Below are positions 1 through 11,911 of a stretch of 59,521 nt of DNA, piece after piece. The stretch is from Gammaproteobacteria bacterium (GTDB lineage Bacteria; Pseudomonadota; Gammaproteobacteria; Steroidobacterales; GCA-2729495), in NCBI GenBank assembly GCA_020853135.1, contig JADYZO010000029.1, positions 1-59,521 of the forward strand. Reading direction: 5' to 3'. A model generated the notes under the pieces. It made no database searches. It saw only the letters and a program-made list of their open reading frames with translations, and was not told where the DNA came from. The position numbers and the translations under genes are program-made. Position 1 is the stretch's first letter, and each line of letters opens with the position of its first letter.

Positions 1-104
1 AGGTGCTGGACCGCCTCGCCCCGGAGGATTACCAAGATGCCGAGCTGCTGACGCCCGGCTGCTTGGGGCTACTGGTCGCCCTGTTCCTGGAGCCGGCACC
101 GTGA
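1..104 (+). CDS. 3' end of an unidentified protein (partial)
   Basis: An open frame entering from the left edge reads from base 3 to a TGA at 102-104. It gives a 33-residue tail with an acidic start (DRLAPEDYQDAELL) and a hydrophobic end (GLLVALFLEPAP). The codons are GC-rich at third positions like the neighbouring genes, which supports coding. No family can be assigned from so short a piece. It runs toward the minus-strand gene at 400-987, so the two converge. Confidence 0.45.
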   Translation, partial: VLDRLAPEDYQDAELLTPGCLGLLVALFLEPAP

Positions 105-399
105 CCGGCTGTGCACCCAGGGGGGGGTAGTCGTCGGTGGAAAAGGCGACGTCCTCCGGAAATCGCGCCCCCTCTCCGACACAGGTTTTTTTCCCTAAAA
201 GAAGGGGGGGGCGGCCTGAACAAGCCAAAGGCAAGCGGCCTGTTTATGGGGGCAAGATAAGGGGCACGCTCGATACCGCGATAAGCGCTTACAGCGTATT
301 TTTCGATGTTTCAGCGGTACTTTCGAGTCCTCTCCTGGCACCACCCCCCGAATTCAGCCGCTCATCCGCACCGGCGGGTGAAGGTGCTCCAGAGGCCGT
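105..399. other. Non-coding convergent intergenic region with homopolymer runs
   Basis: About 295 bases without a believable gene lie between two convergent genes. It is visibly less GC-biased than its flanks. It contains G8 runs at 120-127 and 204-211, a T7 run near 186-192 and a 10-bp palindrome TAAGCGCTTA at 282-291. Open frames crossing it have no coding character and no ribosome site. I see no clear rho-independent terminator, although the T run may help stop transcription. Confidence 0.5.
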
Positions 400-987
400 T
401 CAGGAGCCCTGGCGCGGTTGCGCGACACCCGCCGCCATCTGCTCGGGCGCGAGCCCGGGAGGCGCCAGCCGGCCGATCGCCGCGAACGCGGCGGCCTCTG
501 CGTCGATGAATTCCTCGGTCGTGGCGACGATGCGCTGCCAGTCCGCATCGGTCAGGAGCGTCGATGTCAGGTGCCGCAGCGAGTGGCTGCGTGCACCGAG
601 CACATTGACCAGCACGTCGATGAAGCGTATCGCGGCCGCCTCGAAGTCGGCGCGTCCGGACTGGCCCGCCTGGCGGTAGCGCCCGGTCGCCTGCTGGAAT
701 TCCCCGAGTGACTTCGCCCCGATGTCGAGGCGCTCGCGCAACGCCTGCATGGCGCGGTGATCCTCCGCCTGGGCCGCAGGCACCCGCGGCGCGAGGATGT
801 CCACCAGCCGGCGGTCCTGGTCGATGAGCCGTTGCTGGCCATGCACCAGGTAATCGGCGCAGGCGAGGTAAAACGGCCCGGGCTCCCCGCCCTGCCCGCG
901 GAAATGGGCCAGCCCGGCATTGAAGGATTCGCGTACCTGCATTTTGCGCTGGCGTTCCCGGCGCAGGAGTTCAACGGCTGTGGCCAC
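400..987 (-). CDS. Small all-helical protein, hemerythrin-like fold possible
   Basis: A 195-residue protein with a GTG start; the frame upstream has no ATG before a TAA. It has no signal peptide or membrane segment. The sequence is strongly helical, with four or five amphipathic helices (about 4-28, 40-66, 73-102, 113-135, 147-172) and histidines at 28, 49, 77, 135 and 139. That layout recalls hemerythrin-like or other four-helix bundles, but the canonical His/Glu ligand set cannot be confirmed by eye, so no function is assigned. It is transcribed divergently from the Rieske oxygenase at 1077 and shares an 89-bp control region with it, which suggests co-regulation. The last 20 residues are probably disordered. 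Confidence 0.6.
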   Translation of the reverse strand: MATAVELLRRERQRKMQVRESFNAGLAHFRGQGGEPGPFYLACADYLVHGQQRLIDQDRRLVDILAPRVPAAQAEDHRAMQALRERLDIGAKSLGEFQQATGRYRQAGQSGRADFEAAAIRFIDVLVNVLGARSHSLRHLTSTLLTDADWQRIVATTEEFIDAEAAAFAAIGRLAPPGLAPEQMAAGVAQPRQGS

Positions 988-1034
988 GGTGGGGATGTCC
1001 TTCCGGTTGGCAATGATGATGGATCCGCCTGATT

Positions 1035-1050
1035 GTTATATTAGTATGAC
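1035..1050. promoter_or_regulatory. Operator-like palindrome between divergent genes
   Basis: GTTATATTAGTATGAC matches its own reverse complement at 12 of 16 positions (GTyATAyTArTATrAC). It is an AT-rich island in high-GC DNA, midway between the GTG of the helical protein and the ATG of the oxygenase. The shape resembles operators of FadR/VanR-type GntR repressors of aromatic catabolism (general knowledge). No regulator gene is next to it. It also holds -10-like hexamers on both strands. Confidence 0.45.
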
Positions 1051-1076
1051 CTTAGGACCACAAAGGCGGAAGCCCC

Positions 1077-3738
<2,662 letters not shown>

Positions 3739-3775
3739 GACCCCATGGCGACTCGTGCCGGCGCTGCCGCCAGCC

Positions 3776-4648
3776 TCAGTGCCCGCCGTCCGACTTGTTC
3801 AGGAACCGGAAGAACTGGCCCTTGGTGTCGAGGAGCATCAGGTCGTTGGGCTGCCCCAGGGAATGCTGGTACGCCGACAGGCTGCGGTAGAAGGCGAAGA
3901 ACTCCGGGTTCTTCCGGTAGGCATCGGCATAGATCTTCGTCGCCGCCGCGTCACCCTCACCGCGCTGGATCTCGGCATCGCGGTACGCGGTGGCGATGAT
4001 CACCGTGCGCTGGCGGTCGGCATCCGCCCGGATCTGCTCCGCCGACTCGGCGCCCTGTGCGCGCAGCTCGGCAGCCGTCCGGGCCCGCTCCTGCCGCATG
4101 CGGTTGAACACCGATTCGCTGACCTCGTCGGAGAACTCGATGCGCTTGACGCGCACGTCGACGATCTCGATGCCGAGCGAGGTGGCGTTCCCCCGCGCAC
4201 CGGAGAGCATCGCATCCAGCAGCTCGCGGCGCTCGGCGGCCACCACCTGTGGCACCGTGCGCTTGGCGAATTCCGCGCGGATGCCGTCCTTGAGGATCTC
4301 GATCAGGCGCTGCGAGGCCAGCGGCTCGCTGCCGCCGCTGGCGCGGTAGTACTCGCTGACATCGGTGATGCGCCACTTGACGAAGAAGTCCACCAGCAGG
4401 TTCTTCTTCTCCTTGGTCAGGAACTGTTCCTGCGGGTTGTTGATCGTCAGGATCTGGCGCGGGTACTTCTCCACGTTGTTGACGAACGGGATCATCATGT
4501 GGAGTCCGGGCCTGAAATCGCTCTCGACGATCTCGCCAAAGCGGAACTTCACGGCGAGGTCGCGCTCGTCCACCGTGAAGAAGGACATCGTGCCGAGGAT
4601 GACCAGCACGACCGCCGCCACCAGCATCCAGGGGGCGAATTTCTTCAT
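3776..4648 (-). CDS. hflC: HflC, SPFH/prohibitin partner of the FtsH protease
   Basis: With HflK it forms the membrane-anchored periplasmic complex that surrounds FtsH and modulates its proteolysis of membrane and regulatory proteins. The 290-residue protein has an N-terminal membrane anchor (about 6-24) followed by an SPFH domain opening with VDERDLAVKFRFGEIV. A long charged helical region (about 165-240) rich in Ala/Arg/Glu is typical of prohibitins. Its ATG overlaps the hflK stop by one base (TGATG), so translation is coupled and the two subunits are made together. Confidence 0.96.
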   Translation of the reverse strand: MKKFAPWMLVAAVVLVILGTMSFFTVDERDLAVKFRFGEIVESDFRPGLHMMIPFVNNVEKYPRQILTINNPQEQFLTKEKKNLLVDFFVKWRITDVSEYYRASGGSEPLASQRLIEILKDGIRAEFAKRTVPQVVAAERRELLDAMLSGARGNATSLGIEIVDVRVKRIEFSDEVSESVFNRMRQERARTAAELRAQGAESAEQIRADADRQRTVIIATAYRDAEIQRGEGDAAATKIYADAYRKNPEFFAFYRSLSAYQHSLGQPNDLMLLDTKGQFFRFLNKSDGGH

Positions 4649-5826
4649 CAGCGTGGCCCCCTGGTGCGCAGGTCCTCGCGGGAACGGGTCCCCGGGGCCG
4701 CAGCAGCGTCTGTCGCCGGCTCGGTGGGTGACACCGGCGTGGTGGTGCGGGCGCTGCCCACGCCGCTGGCCGCCGGTGTCGGGGTGCGGTTCTCGAGCAG
4801 CTTGTCGACCGGCAGGTAGAGCAGGTTGCCGCTGCCGGCCGTGTCCACGATCACCTTGCTGGACTTCGACAGCACGGCCTCGACCGCCTCGATGTACAGG
4901 CGCTCACGGGTGATGGCCGGTGCGGCCTCGTACTCCTTGAGCAGGGCGGTGAAGCGCGCCGCCTCGCCCTGGGCGTCGGCGATGACGCGTTCCTTGTACG
5001 CCTCGGCGTCCGCCGTGCGACGTGCCGCCTCGCCGCGCGCCCTGGGCAACACGTCGTTCGCGTAGGCCTGCGCCTCGAAGGACAGGCGCTCGCGGTCCTC
5101 GCGCGCCTTGATGGCATCCTGGACCGCGGCGTCGACCTGCTCCGGGAAGTTCACATCCTGCAGGTTGACCTTGGTCACCCGGATGCCGGTGCCGTACTCG
5201 TCGAGCGCCTCCTGGATCAGGTGCTGCGTGCGCAGCGCGATCTCGGTGCGGCCTTCGCCCAGCGCGAAGTCCATGGTGCTCTTGCCGATGACCTCGCGGA
5301 TCGCGCTCTCGCTCACGTCGGAGACGGTCCCGGAGGGATCGCGCACGTTGAAGAGATACTTCACCGGGTCGGCCTTCTGGTACTGCACGACGAGGTCCAC
5401 GTCGACGATGTTCTCGTCCGCCGTGAGCATGCGGGTCTGCTTGTTGAACGGACTGATCTCGGTGACGTTCACGAGCTCGACGTGCTCGGCCGGCCATGGC
5501 AGGTGCCAGCGCAGGCCGGGCAGCGTCGTGGCGACATACCGGCCAAAGCGCAGGACCACGCCCTGCTCGGCGGCATCCACGCGGTAGAGCCCGGTCAGCA
5601 GCCAGCCGGCCAGCAGCAGGCCGCCGAGGGCCACCAGCCCGGCACGGCCCGGGCCGCCGCCGCCCCCGGGAGCACCGGGATCGGGCCGCGGGCCGCCGCC
5701 GCGAAACAGGCCGCCCAGCTTCTTCTGCCAGTCCCGGACGATGCGGTCCAGATCAGGGGGACCCTGCCGGTTGCCGCCACCACGGCCCCACGGGTTGCGA
5801 CCGTTTCCGGATTCGTTCCATGCCAT
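4648..5826 (-). CDS. hflK: HflK, SPFH/prohibitin partner of the FtsH protease
   Basis: The larger subunit of the HflKC complex. Its 392 residues start with a Gly/Pro/Asn-rich cytoplasmic tail (1-60, including a WGRGGGN run), then one membrane helix (about 63-81) and an SPFH domain beginning AAEQGVVLRFGRYV. A coiled, charged segment (about 215-300) follows, and the C-terminal tail is Thr/Pro/Ala-rich. This architecture is characteristic of HflK rather than HflC. It lies 37 bases downstream of hflX. Confidence 0.96.
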   Translation of the reverse strand: MAWNESGNGRNPWGRGGGNRQGPPDLDRIVRDWQKKLGGLFRGGGPRPDPGAPGGGGGPGRAGLVALGGLLLAGWLLTGLYRVDAAEQGVVLRFGRYVATTLPGLRWHLPWPAEHVELVNVTEISPFNKQTRMLTADENIVDVDLVVQYQKADPVKYLFNVRDPSGTVSDVSESAIREVIGKSTMDFALGEGRTEIALRTQHLIQEALDEYGTGIRVTKVNLQDVNFPEQVDAAVQDAIKAREDRERLSFEAQAYANDVLPRARGEAARRTADAEAYKERVIADAQGEAARFTALLKEYEAAPAITRERLYIEAVEAVLSKSSKVIVDTAGSGNLLYLPVDKLLENRTPTPAASGVGSARTTTPVSPTEPATDAAAAPGTRSREDLRTRGPR

Positions 5827-5863
5827 GGCTAGTCAGTACCCCAGGAATTCCACCAAACGCCCA

Positions 5864-7168
5864 TCACTGCAGCATTGCCGGCGCTGCCGCCCCCGCAGTG
5901 GACAGCAGATGCAGTCCCTCGGACTTCTGCAACTCGAGGAAGTCCGCCCGGCCCATCTCGACGTCCATCTCCCAGCCGCCATCGTCCAGCGGCCGTTCGC
6001 CACGCACGCCGGAACGTTCGTACAGGCGTGCGCGCAGCCGCGCCTGGGAGGTGGCCAACCGGACCGTCCCGCGCACGACGTCGCGGTGCAGGTACTCGGC
6101 GATGGCATCCAGGAGGAGATCAACACCCGAGCCGGTGGCCGCCGACAGCCAGACGCGCGCCGGCATGCCGGTCGCGGACTTGTCCACCCTCGGCTCCCGG
6201 CCCAGTATATCAGCCTTGTTGAAGACCTGGATCACGGGCAGCTGCCCCGCGCCAATGGCCCGGAGCACCTCCTGCACCTGCTCGATGCGCTCGCCGTGCG
6301 CGGGGTCGGCCGCATCCACCACGTGCAGCAGCAGCCGGGCGTCCCGGGTCTCCTCCAGCGTGGACTCGAAGGCGGCCACCAGTTCGTGCGGCAGGTCGCG
6401 GATGAAGCCCACGGTATCGGCCAGCACCATGCGGCCCCCGTCGGGGAGTGGCACCGCCCGCAGCGTCGGATCCAGCGTCGCGAACAGCTGGTCGGCCACG
6501 AAGGCATCCGCACCGGCGAGGCGGTTGAAGAGGGTCGACTTGCCGGCGTTCGTATAGCCCACCAGCGAGACCACCGGCACCTCCTGGCGCCGGCGCTGGT
6601 GGCGCGAGAGGTCGCGGTGCCGGGCCACGCTGCGCAGCCGCTCCTGCAACTGGCGGATGCGCCGCGCCACCAGGCGGCGGTCGGTCTCGAGCTGGGTCTC
6701 GCCCGGCCCGCGCAGGCCGATGCCACCCTTCTGCCGCTCCAGGTGCGACCAGCCGCGCACCAGCCGGGTGGAGAGGTGCCTGAGCTGCGCGAGCTCGACC
6801 TGGAGCTTGCCTTCGTGGCTGCGCGCGCGTTGCGCGAAGATGTCGAGGATCAGGCTGGAGCGGTCCACGACCCGGCAGCCGAGCTCCTTTTCGAGGTTGC
6901 GCTCCTGGGCCGGCGACAGATAATGATCCACCAGGACGACGGCGGCGCGTGCCTCCGCGGCGAGCTGCCTGAGTTCCCCCAGCTTGCCGGTACCGATGAG
7001 CAGCCGCGGGTTGAGCGTGCGCAGCGGCGCATCAAGCGTGGCCGCCACCTCGGCATCAGCCGCCCGCGCCAGCGCGATGAACTCCTGCTTCTCCTCGGGC
7101 AACGGCGCACGCCCGGGACCGACGTGCACCAGCACCGCGCGTTCGCCACGCTCCGGGCGCTCGAACAA
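5864..7168 (-). CDS. hflX: HflX ribosome-associated GTPase
   Basis: A translational GTPase that binds 50S or 70S ribosomes and splits stalled ribosomes under stress. Of 434 residues, the N-terminal HflX domain (1-190) includes RGWSHLERQKGGIGLRGPGE, and the GTPase domain has G1 GYTNAGKST (204-212), G3 DTVGF (251-255) and G4 NKAD (317-320). The start is a TTG: the resulting MFERPERGERAVLVHV lines up with the known N-terminus of E. coli HflX. It sits 64 bases after hfq in the conserved hfq-hflX-hflK-hflC order. Confidence 0.96.
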   Translation of the reverse strand: MFERPERGERAVLVHVGPGRAPLPEEKQEFIALARAADAEVAATLDAPLRTLNPRLLIGTGKLGELRQLAAEARAAVVLVDHYLSPAQERNLEKELGCRVVDRSSLILDIFAQRARSHEGKLQVELAQLRHLSTRLVRGWSHLERQKGGIGLRGPGETQLETDRRLVARRIRQLQERLRSVARHRDLSRHQRRRQEVPVVSLVGYTNAGKSTLFNRLAGADAFVADQLFATLDPTLRAVPLPDGGRMVLADTVGFIRDLPHELVAAFESTLEETRDARLLLHVVDAADPAHGERIEQVQEVLRAIGAGQLPVIQVFNKADILGREPRVDKSATGMPARVWLSAATGSGVDLLLDAIAEYLHRDVVRGTVRLATSQARLRARLYERSGVRGERPLDDGGWEMDVEMGRADFLELQKSEGLHLLSTAGAAAPAMLQ

Positions 7169-7232
7169 TCAGCGCCCCCCCGGGCCTGGCGCAGGCACCG
7201 GCAGCCGCCCGCCGCCGGAGCGGACGCGACCG

Positions 7233-7478
7233 TCAGTCAGCGGCCTCTTCCTCATCACCATCACCGCCGATGCGCACATTGCGTGCCGGCACCACGGTCG
7301 AGATGGCGTGCTTGTAGACCATCTGGCTCACGCTGTTCTTGAGCAGCACGACGAACTGGTCGAAGGATTCGATCGTGCCCTGCAGCTTGATGCCGTTGAC
7401 GAGGTAGATCGACACCGGGATCTTCTCCTTGCGCAAGGCGTTGAGGAACGGGTCCTGCAGCATCTGTCCCCTGGTCAT
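7233..7478 (-). CDS. hfq: RNA chaperone Hfq
   Basis: The Sm-like hexameric chaperone that pairs small RNAs with mRNAs. The 81-residue product begins [20 protein letters not shown] and carries Sm1 ([20 protein letters not shown]) and Sm2 with the [10 protein letters not shown] signature, then a short acidic tail [10 protein letters not shown]. The frame is open 43 codons further upstream, but the ATG at 7478 is chosen: it has GGGAGG at good distance and matches the canonical Hfq N-terminus (QDPFLN forms the uridine-binding proximal face). The short acidic C-terminus is typical of Hfq in many gammaproteobacteria. Confidence 0.96.
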   Translation of the reverse strand: MTRGQMLQDPFLNALRKEKIPVSIYLVNGIKLQGTIESFDQFVVLLKNSVSQMVYKHAISTVVPARNVRIGGDGDEEEAAD

Positions 7479-7596
7479 CCTGGCCTCCCGGTCCCGGTGT
7501 TGCTCTGGTTTTTCGGATTTCTCCGCGGGCGCATTCTTGGAAGGTAGAGAGAGTCTGCTCATGTCCCGAATTCCCGGTGTTCTGTCAGCGAAAGTA

Positions 7597-8547
7597 TCAT
7601 ATTGCATCGCCCGCCCGAGCGCGACACCCCCAGGCCTCGAGGACGGCCATGGCCCTTGCAGGACAATCTGCTGCCTGCGGGTCGAGGCTGAGGTCGGGCA
7701 CCTCCGCGCGCAGCCAGGTGAGCTGGCGCTTGGCCAGCCGGTGCGTGGCCACCATGGCCTGGCGCAGGGCCTCTTCGAGGGACACCTCGCCCGCGAGGTG
7801 CGCCCGGATCTGGCGGTAGCCCACCGCGCGCAGGGCCGGGCTGGCTGCTGACATAAGGGGGAAGGACAGCAGCCTGCGCACCTCGGCCACCAGCCCTGCG
7901 TCCACCATGGCCCGCAGCCGCTCGTCGAGCTGCCGGTACAGCCTGGCGCGATCGGCAGGCACCAGCGCCAGGCGGCACAGCGCCAACGCTGCCCCGCCTG
8001 GTTGCCCCTGCAGCGCCGACAGCGGCTGCCCGGTCAGCGTGAACACCTCGAGCGCCCGCTGGATGCGCTGGCGGTCACCTGGCCTGATGCGCGCCGCCGC
8101 CGCTGGATCGACGCGCGCGAGCCGCGCGTGCAGGGCCGGCCAGCCGACGCGGGCGGCATCCGCTTCGAGCTGCGCGCGCACGCGCGCATCGGCGCCGGGC
8201 AGCGCGGCGAGGCCCTGCCCGAGCGCGCGGAAGTACAGCAGCGTGCCCCCCACCAGCAGCGGCACGCGGCCACGGGCCCTGATCGCACCGATGAGACGCA
8301 GGGCGTCGCTGCGAAACTCCCCCGCCGAGTAGCTCTCCCAGGGTTCGCGGATGTCGATCAGGTGATGCGCGACGGCGCGGCGTACCGCCGGCTCCGGCTT
8401 GGCGGTACCGATGTCCATGTGGCGGTACACCATGGCGGAATCCACGCTGACGATCTCGACGTCGAAACGCGCGGCCGCCTCCAGTGCCAGCGCGGTCTTG
8501 CCGGTCCCGGTCGGTCCCATGATGCAGACGACGGCGTCCCCGGACAT
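7597..8547 (-). CDS. miaA: tRNA dimethylallyltransferase
   Basis: Transfers dimethylallyl from DMAPP to A37 of tRNAs that read codons starting with U. The 316-residue protein has a P-loop GPTGTGKT at 11-18, the [16 protein letters not shown] tRNA/DMAPP-binding segment and RAVGYRQI near the C-terminus, as in the family. The frame stays open upstream into mutL, but the ATG at 8547 follows a GGGGGAG and gives the expected N-terminus. It starts 25 bases after the mutL stop, so the two form one unit with hfq downstream. Confidence 0.96.
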   Translation of the reverse strand: MSGDAVVCIMGPTGTGKTALALEAAARFDVEIVSVDSAMVYRHMDIGTAKPEPAVRRAVAHHLIDIREPWESYSAGEFRSDALRLIGAIRARGRVPLLVGGTLLYFRALGQGLAALPGADARVRAQLEADAARVGWPALHARLARVDPAAAARIRPGDRQRIQRALEVFTLTGQPLSALQGQPGGAALALCRLALVPADRARLYRQLDERLRAMVDAGLVAEVRRLLSFPLMSAASPALRAVGYRQIRAHLAGEVSLEEALRQAMVATHRLAKRQLTWLRAEVPDLSLDPQAADCPARAMAVLEAWGCRARAGDAI

Positions 8548-8572
8548 GGCGTGCAACTCCCCCGCGGGCGCC

Positions 8573-10333
8573 TCAGCGCCCGCGCAGGAACAGCCGGTCG
8601 AGCTCGGCCATCGACAACTCCACCCAGGTCGGGCGGCCGTGGCTGCACTGGTCGGCGCGATCGGTGGCCTCCATCGCTCGCAGCAGCGCATCCATTTCAG
8701 CCAGCGACAGCTGGCGGCTGGCCCGCACCGAGGCGTGGCAGGCCGCGGTGGCCAGCGCCTCGTCCATGCGCTGCGCGAGCCGGCTGCTGTGGCCGTCACG
8801 GCAGAGGTCGGCCAGCAGGTCACGCACCAGGCCGTCCACGCCGGCACCGGCCAGCGCCGCCGGGAGCGCGCGCACCACCACCGCCAGGGGCCCGGCGCGC
8901 TCGATCTGGAAACCGTAGCGCAGCAGCGCACTGCCCTGCTCCTCGATCCATGCGGCCTCGGCCGCGCTCACCGCCAGGCTGTGAGGCACCAGCAGGGGCT
9001 GGCTCGGCACGCCGGCACCGGCCGCCTGCGCCTTCAGCCGCTCGAAGGTCACGCGCTCATGCGCCGCGTGCATGTCGACGATGGCCAGCCCCCGGCTGGT
9101 CTGCGCGAGGACGTAGACGCCACCGAGTTGTGCCAGCGCATGGCCGAGCGGCGGGGGCTCGCCCGCCGGCACGGCCGCCAACGCCTCCGACGCGGGCGGC
9201 CCGGCGGCCAGGCTGGCATAGGCGGACATCGACTCGCGCAGCACCCCGGCCGGGGCGGCAAACAACCCGGCCACCGCCGGGCCCGGCAGCGGGGAAGCTG
9301 GCGCTGCCGCCGGCACGCGGGCAGCCGCACGGCCGGGGCTCGTGGCGGCCAGGGCCGACTCCACCGCACGGCGGATGAAATCGTGCATCGCGCCCGGCTC
9401 CCGGAAGCGCACCTCGGTCTTGGCGGGATGGGCATTGACGTCCACCAGGCCAGGGTCCATCTCGAGGAACAGGACGAAACCGGGAAACCGCCCGTGGTAG
9501 AGGACATCCTGGTAGGCCAGGCGCACCGCACTCGCCACCAGCTTGTCGCGCACCGCGCGGCCATTGACGTAGAAATGCTGCAGGTCCGGCTGGCTGCGCG
9601 CGAAGGTCGGGTGCGAAATCCAGCCCGTCAGACGCAACCCGCCCGCCTCACGCTCGATGTGCCGCAGGCTGGCCACGAACTCCTCGCCGGCGAGCAAGGC
9701 GATGCGCCGCTCCTGCAGGGCGCGGTCCGTCGCGGCCGGCAGGTCGAACACCTCCCGGCGGTCGTGCGTGAGCCTGAACGAGGTGGCGAAGCGGCCGAGC
9801 GCCATGCGCTCGGCCACCGCCCGCAGGTGCTGGAACTCGGTGCGCGCCGAGCGGAGGAACCGGCGCCGCGCAGGCGTGTTGAAGAACAGGTCGTGCACCT
9901 CGACGAGGGTGCCGGGCGGATGCGCCGCCGGGACCGGGCCGGCGATGCACCCGCCTTCGCAGGTCAGCGTGGCCGCCTGCTGTGCCTCGCGCGCGCGGGA
10001 AGTCAGCCGCAGGCGTGACACCGAGGCGATGCTCGGCAGCGCCTCGCCGCGAAAGCCCAGGGAGGCGATCCGCGAAAGGTCGTCGAGGCTCTCGATCTTG
10101 CTGGTCGCATGGCGGCCGAGCGCCAGCGCGAGTTCGGACCGGGGAATGCCGAGGCCGTCGTCGCGCACCCGCACCAGGCGGATGCCCCCCTCCTCGACGT
10201 CGATCTCGATGCGGGCCGCGCCCGCATCGAGGCTGTTCTCCAGCAGTTCCTTGGCGACCGCGGCCGGCCGCTCCACGACCTCACCCGCGGCGATCTGGTT
10301 GACGAGATGCGCGGGCAGTTCACGGATCGGCAT
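8573..10333 (-). CDS. mutL: DNA mismatch repair protein MutL with endonuclease-type motif
   Basis: Links MutS mismatch recognition to strand incision. The N-terminal GHKL ATPase starts at MPIRELPAHLVNQIAAGEVV, with E29 and N33 in KELLENSLDAGA and the DDGLGI motif. The 586-residue protein has a Pro/Ala linker and a dimerisation domain. There it carries DMHAAHERVTFE (420-431), fitting the DMHA(x)2E(x)4E endonuclease motif, and CSHGRP (563-568). Both motifs are lost in E. coli-type MutL, which uses MutH. This points to a MutH-independent, nicking MutL, as in Pseudomonas (family knowledge). The start is the ATG at 10333, the conserved N-terminus. Confidence 0.96.
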   Translation of the reverse strand: MPIRELPAHLVNQIAAGEVVERPAAVAKELLENSLDAGAARIEIDVEEGGIRLVRVRDDGLGIPRSELALALGRHATSKIESLDDLSRIASLGFRGEALPSIASVSRLRLTSRAREAQQAATLTCEGGCIAGPVPAAHPPGTLVEVHDLFFNTPARRRFLRSARTEFQHLRAVAERMALGRFATSFRLTHDRREVFDLPAATDRALQERRIALLAGEEFVASLRHIEREAGGLRLTGWISHPTFARSQPDLQHFYVNGRAVRDKLVASAVRLAYQDVLYHGRFPGFVLFLEMDPGLVDVNAHPAKTEVRFREPGAMHDFIRRAVESALAATSPGRAAARVPAAAPASPLPGPAVAGLFAAPAGVLRESMSAYASLAAGPPASEALAAVPAGEPPPLGHALAQLGGVYVLAQTSRGLAIVDMHAAHERVTFERLKAQAAGAGVPSQPLLVPHSLAVSAAEAAWIEEQGSALLRYGFQIERAGPLAVVVRALPAALAGAGVDGLVRDLLADLCRDGHSSRLAQRMDEALATAACHASVRASRQLSLAEMDALLRAMEATDRADQCSHGRPTWVELSMAELDRLFLRGR

Positions 10334-10397
10334 GCGCCGATTGTTCCAGACGGCCACGCCGCTGTCATGGGCGGCGCTGCCGCCCCCCCCCGGCGGA

Positions 10398-11897
10398 TCA
10401 GGTCTCCTGCGGGGCGGGGATGCGCAGCACCTGGCCGGGCGCCAGCCGGTCGGAGTGCAGCCGGTTGGCGTCACGGATGCGCCGGATGCTGACGTTGTAG
10501 CGCGAAGCCAGGTCACCGAGGGTCTCGCCGCGGCGGATCACGTGCTCCACGGACTCGGCGGGCTGCTGCCGCCCCAGGTCGGCGACCAGCGAGCCGCGCG
10601 GCGGATTGCGGTAGAAGTACTCGCGCACGCCGGTGAAGATCGCGGTGGCGAGCCGCCCGCGGTACTCGTTGCTGTCGAGGCGCCGCTCTTCCTCGGGGTT
10701 GGAGATGTAGGCGGTCTCGATGAGCACCGAGGGCACGTCAGGCGACTTCAGGACCATGAACGGCGCCTGCATGACCTGCGGCTTGCGCACGGTGCCGACG
10801 CGCGCCATCTGGCGCAGGATCTCGTCGGCAACCTCGATGCTGGAACTGAGCGCCGCATTCTGCGAGAGATCCATCAGCACCGAGGCCAGCACCGGGTCCT
10901 TCGTGCGCAGCGACACGCCGCCGATCAGGTCCGCGGCATTCTCGCGCGCGGCCAGGCGGCGGGCCGCCTCGTCGGTGGCACCCTTCTCATTGAGCACGTA
11001 CACCGAGCCGCCCTGCACCTCCCGGTTGTAGACGGCATCGGCATGCACCGAGATGAACAGGTCCGCCGACACGGCGCGCGCCCGCTCCATGCGCCCGCGC
11101 AGGGGGATGAACTCGTCGCGGTCACGGGTGAGCACCGCGCGCATGCCGGGCTCCGCATTGATCACCTCGGCGAGCTGGCGCGCGAGGCGCAGCGTCACGT
11201 CCTTCTCGAGCACGCCGTGCGGGCCATGCGCACCGGAATCCTTGCCACCGTGCCCGGCATCCACCGCCACGACGATGTCCCGGCCCTTCGCCGGCCGGTC
11301 GGGTCGTGCAGCAGGCGTACGCGGCGCCGACCCGGCCACCGGGGGGCGGGGCTCTTCGACCACCGGTGCCGGTGCCGGCAGCGCAGGAGCGGGGCTGGCG
11401 CTTGCAGCTGCGGCGGGCCCTGTCTGCGCGGCATCGGTGCCGGCCGGCGCAACGGGATCCGGATCGACACGCGCCACGGCGGGCGCCACAGTGCCTGCCC
11501 GCACCGTCAGGTCGATGAGCAGGCGGCTGCCCTTCCCGCGCGGGGCACGCTGCATGGCGCCGCGCGCCTCGACCGCTTCCGCGGTGTCCAGCACGATGCG
11601 CAGCGAACCATCGGGACGATTGGCGGCACGCACCTGGCGCACGGCACCGGCACCGGCGGGCAATGGCAGCGCCTGCCGGGTCAGGCGGGCGGCGAGGATG
11701 TCGATGACGATCCGTTCGGGATTCGACAGGGTGAAGAGCCGGTACTGGCTGGGTTCGCTCAGGTCAAGGGCCAGCGCCGCCTGTGGCCCGCTGCCCGTGA
11801 GCGCCATGGCATCGACCGTGGCCGGCCCGGCCCAGGCCGGCGCGAAGGCGAGCGCCATCGCGGCGAACACGGCCAACCGATACCAGGCATTGCGCAC
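10398..11897 (-). CDS. amiC: N-acetylmuramoyl-L-alanine amidase, AMIN + Amidase_3 + LysM
   Basis: A periplasmic zinc amidase that cleaves septal peptidoglycan for daughter-cell separation. Of 499 residues, 1-24 form a signal peptide and about 28-135 an AMIN septal-targeting domain. An Ala/Pro-rich linker spans 136-205. The Amidase_3 domain has zinc ligands H216 (DAGHGGKDSG), E231 and H285 (SVHAD), plus the catalytic Glu in VLIETAYISNP. A LysM repeat fills 452-494. AmiB/AmiC enzymes of this type are activated by EnvC/NlpD-like factors (general knowledge). It starts at a GTG with GGAGGGG upstream. It could equally be named amiB; this position next to mutL is held by amiB in E. coli. Confidence 0.93.
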   Translation of the reverse strand: MRNAWYRLAVFAAMALAFAPAWAGPATVDAMALTGSGPQAALALDLSEPSQYRLFTLSNPERIVIDILAARLTRQALPLPAGAGAVRQVRAANRPDGSLRIVLDTAEAVEARGAMQRAPRGKGSRLLIDLTVRAGTVAPAVARVDPDPVAPAGTDAAQTGPAAAASASPAPALPAPAPVVEEPRPPVAGSAPRTPAARPDRPAKGRDIVVAVDAGHGGKDSGAHGPHGVLEKDVTLRLARQLAEVINAEPGMRAVLTRDRDEFIPLRGRMERARAVSADLFISVHADAVYNREVQGGSVYVLNEKGATDEAARRLAARENAADLIGGVSLRTKDPVLASVLMDLSQNAALSSSIEVADEILRQMARVGTVRKPQVMQAPFMVLKSPDVPSVLIETAYISNPEEERRLDSNEYRGRLATAIFTGVREYFYRNPPRGSLVADLGRQQPAESVEHVIRRGETLGDLASRYNVSIRRIRDANRLHSDRLAPGQVLRIPAPQET

Positions 11898-11911
11898 GCT
11901 GCCACCCCCTC

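Noticed and set aside
137-679. A plus-strand open frame in the homopolymer region
   Set aside because: Overlaps the better-supported helical protein on the other strand; residues are Ser/Arg/Ala-rich noise and its start lies in non-coding sequence.
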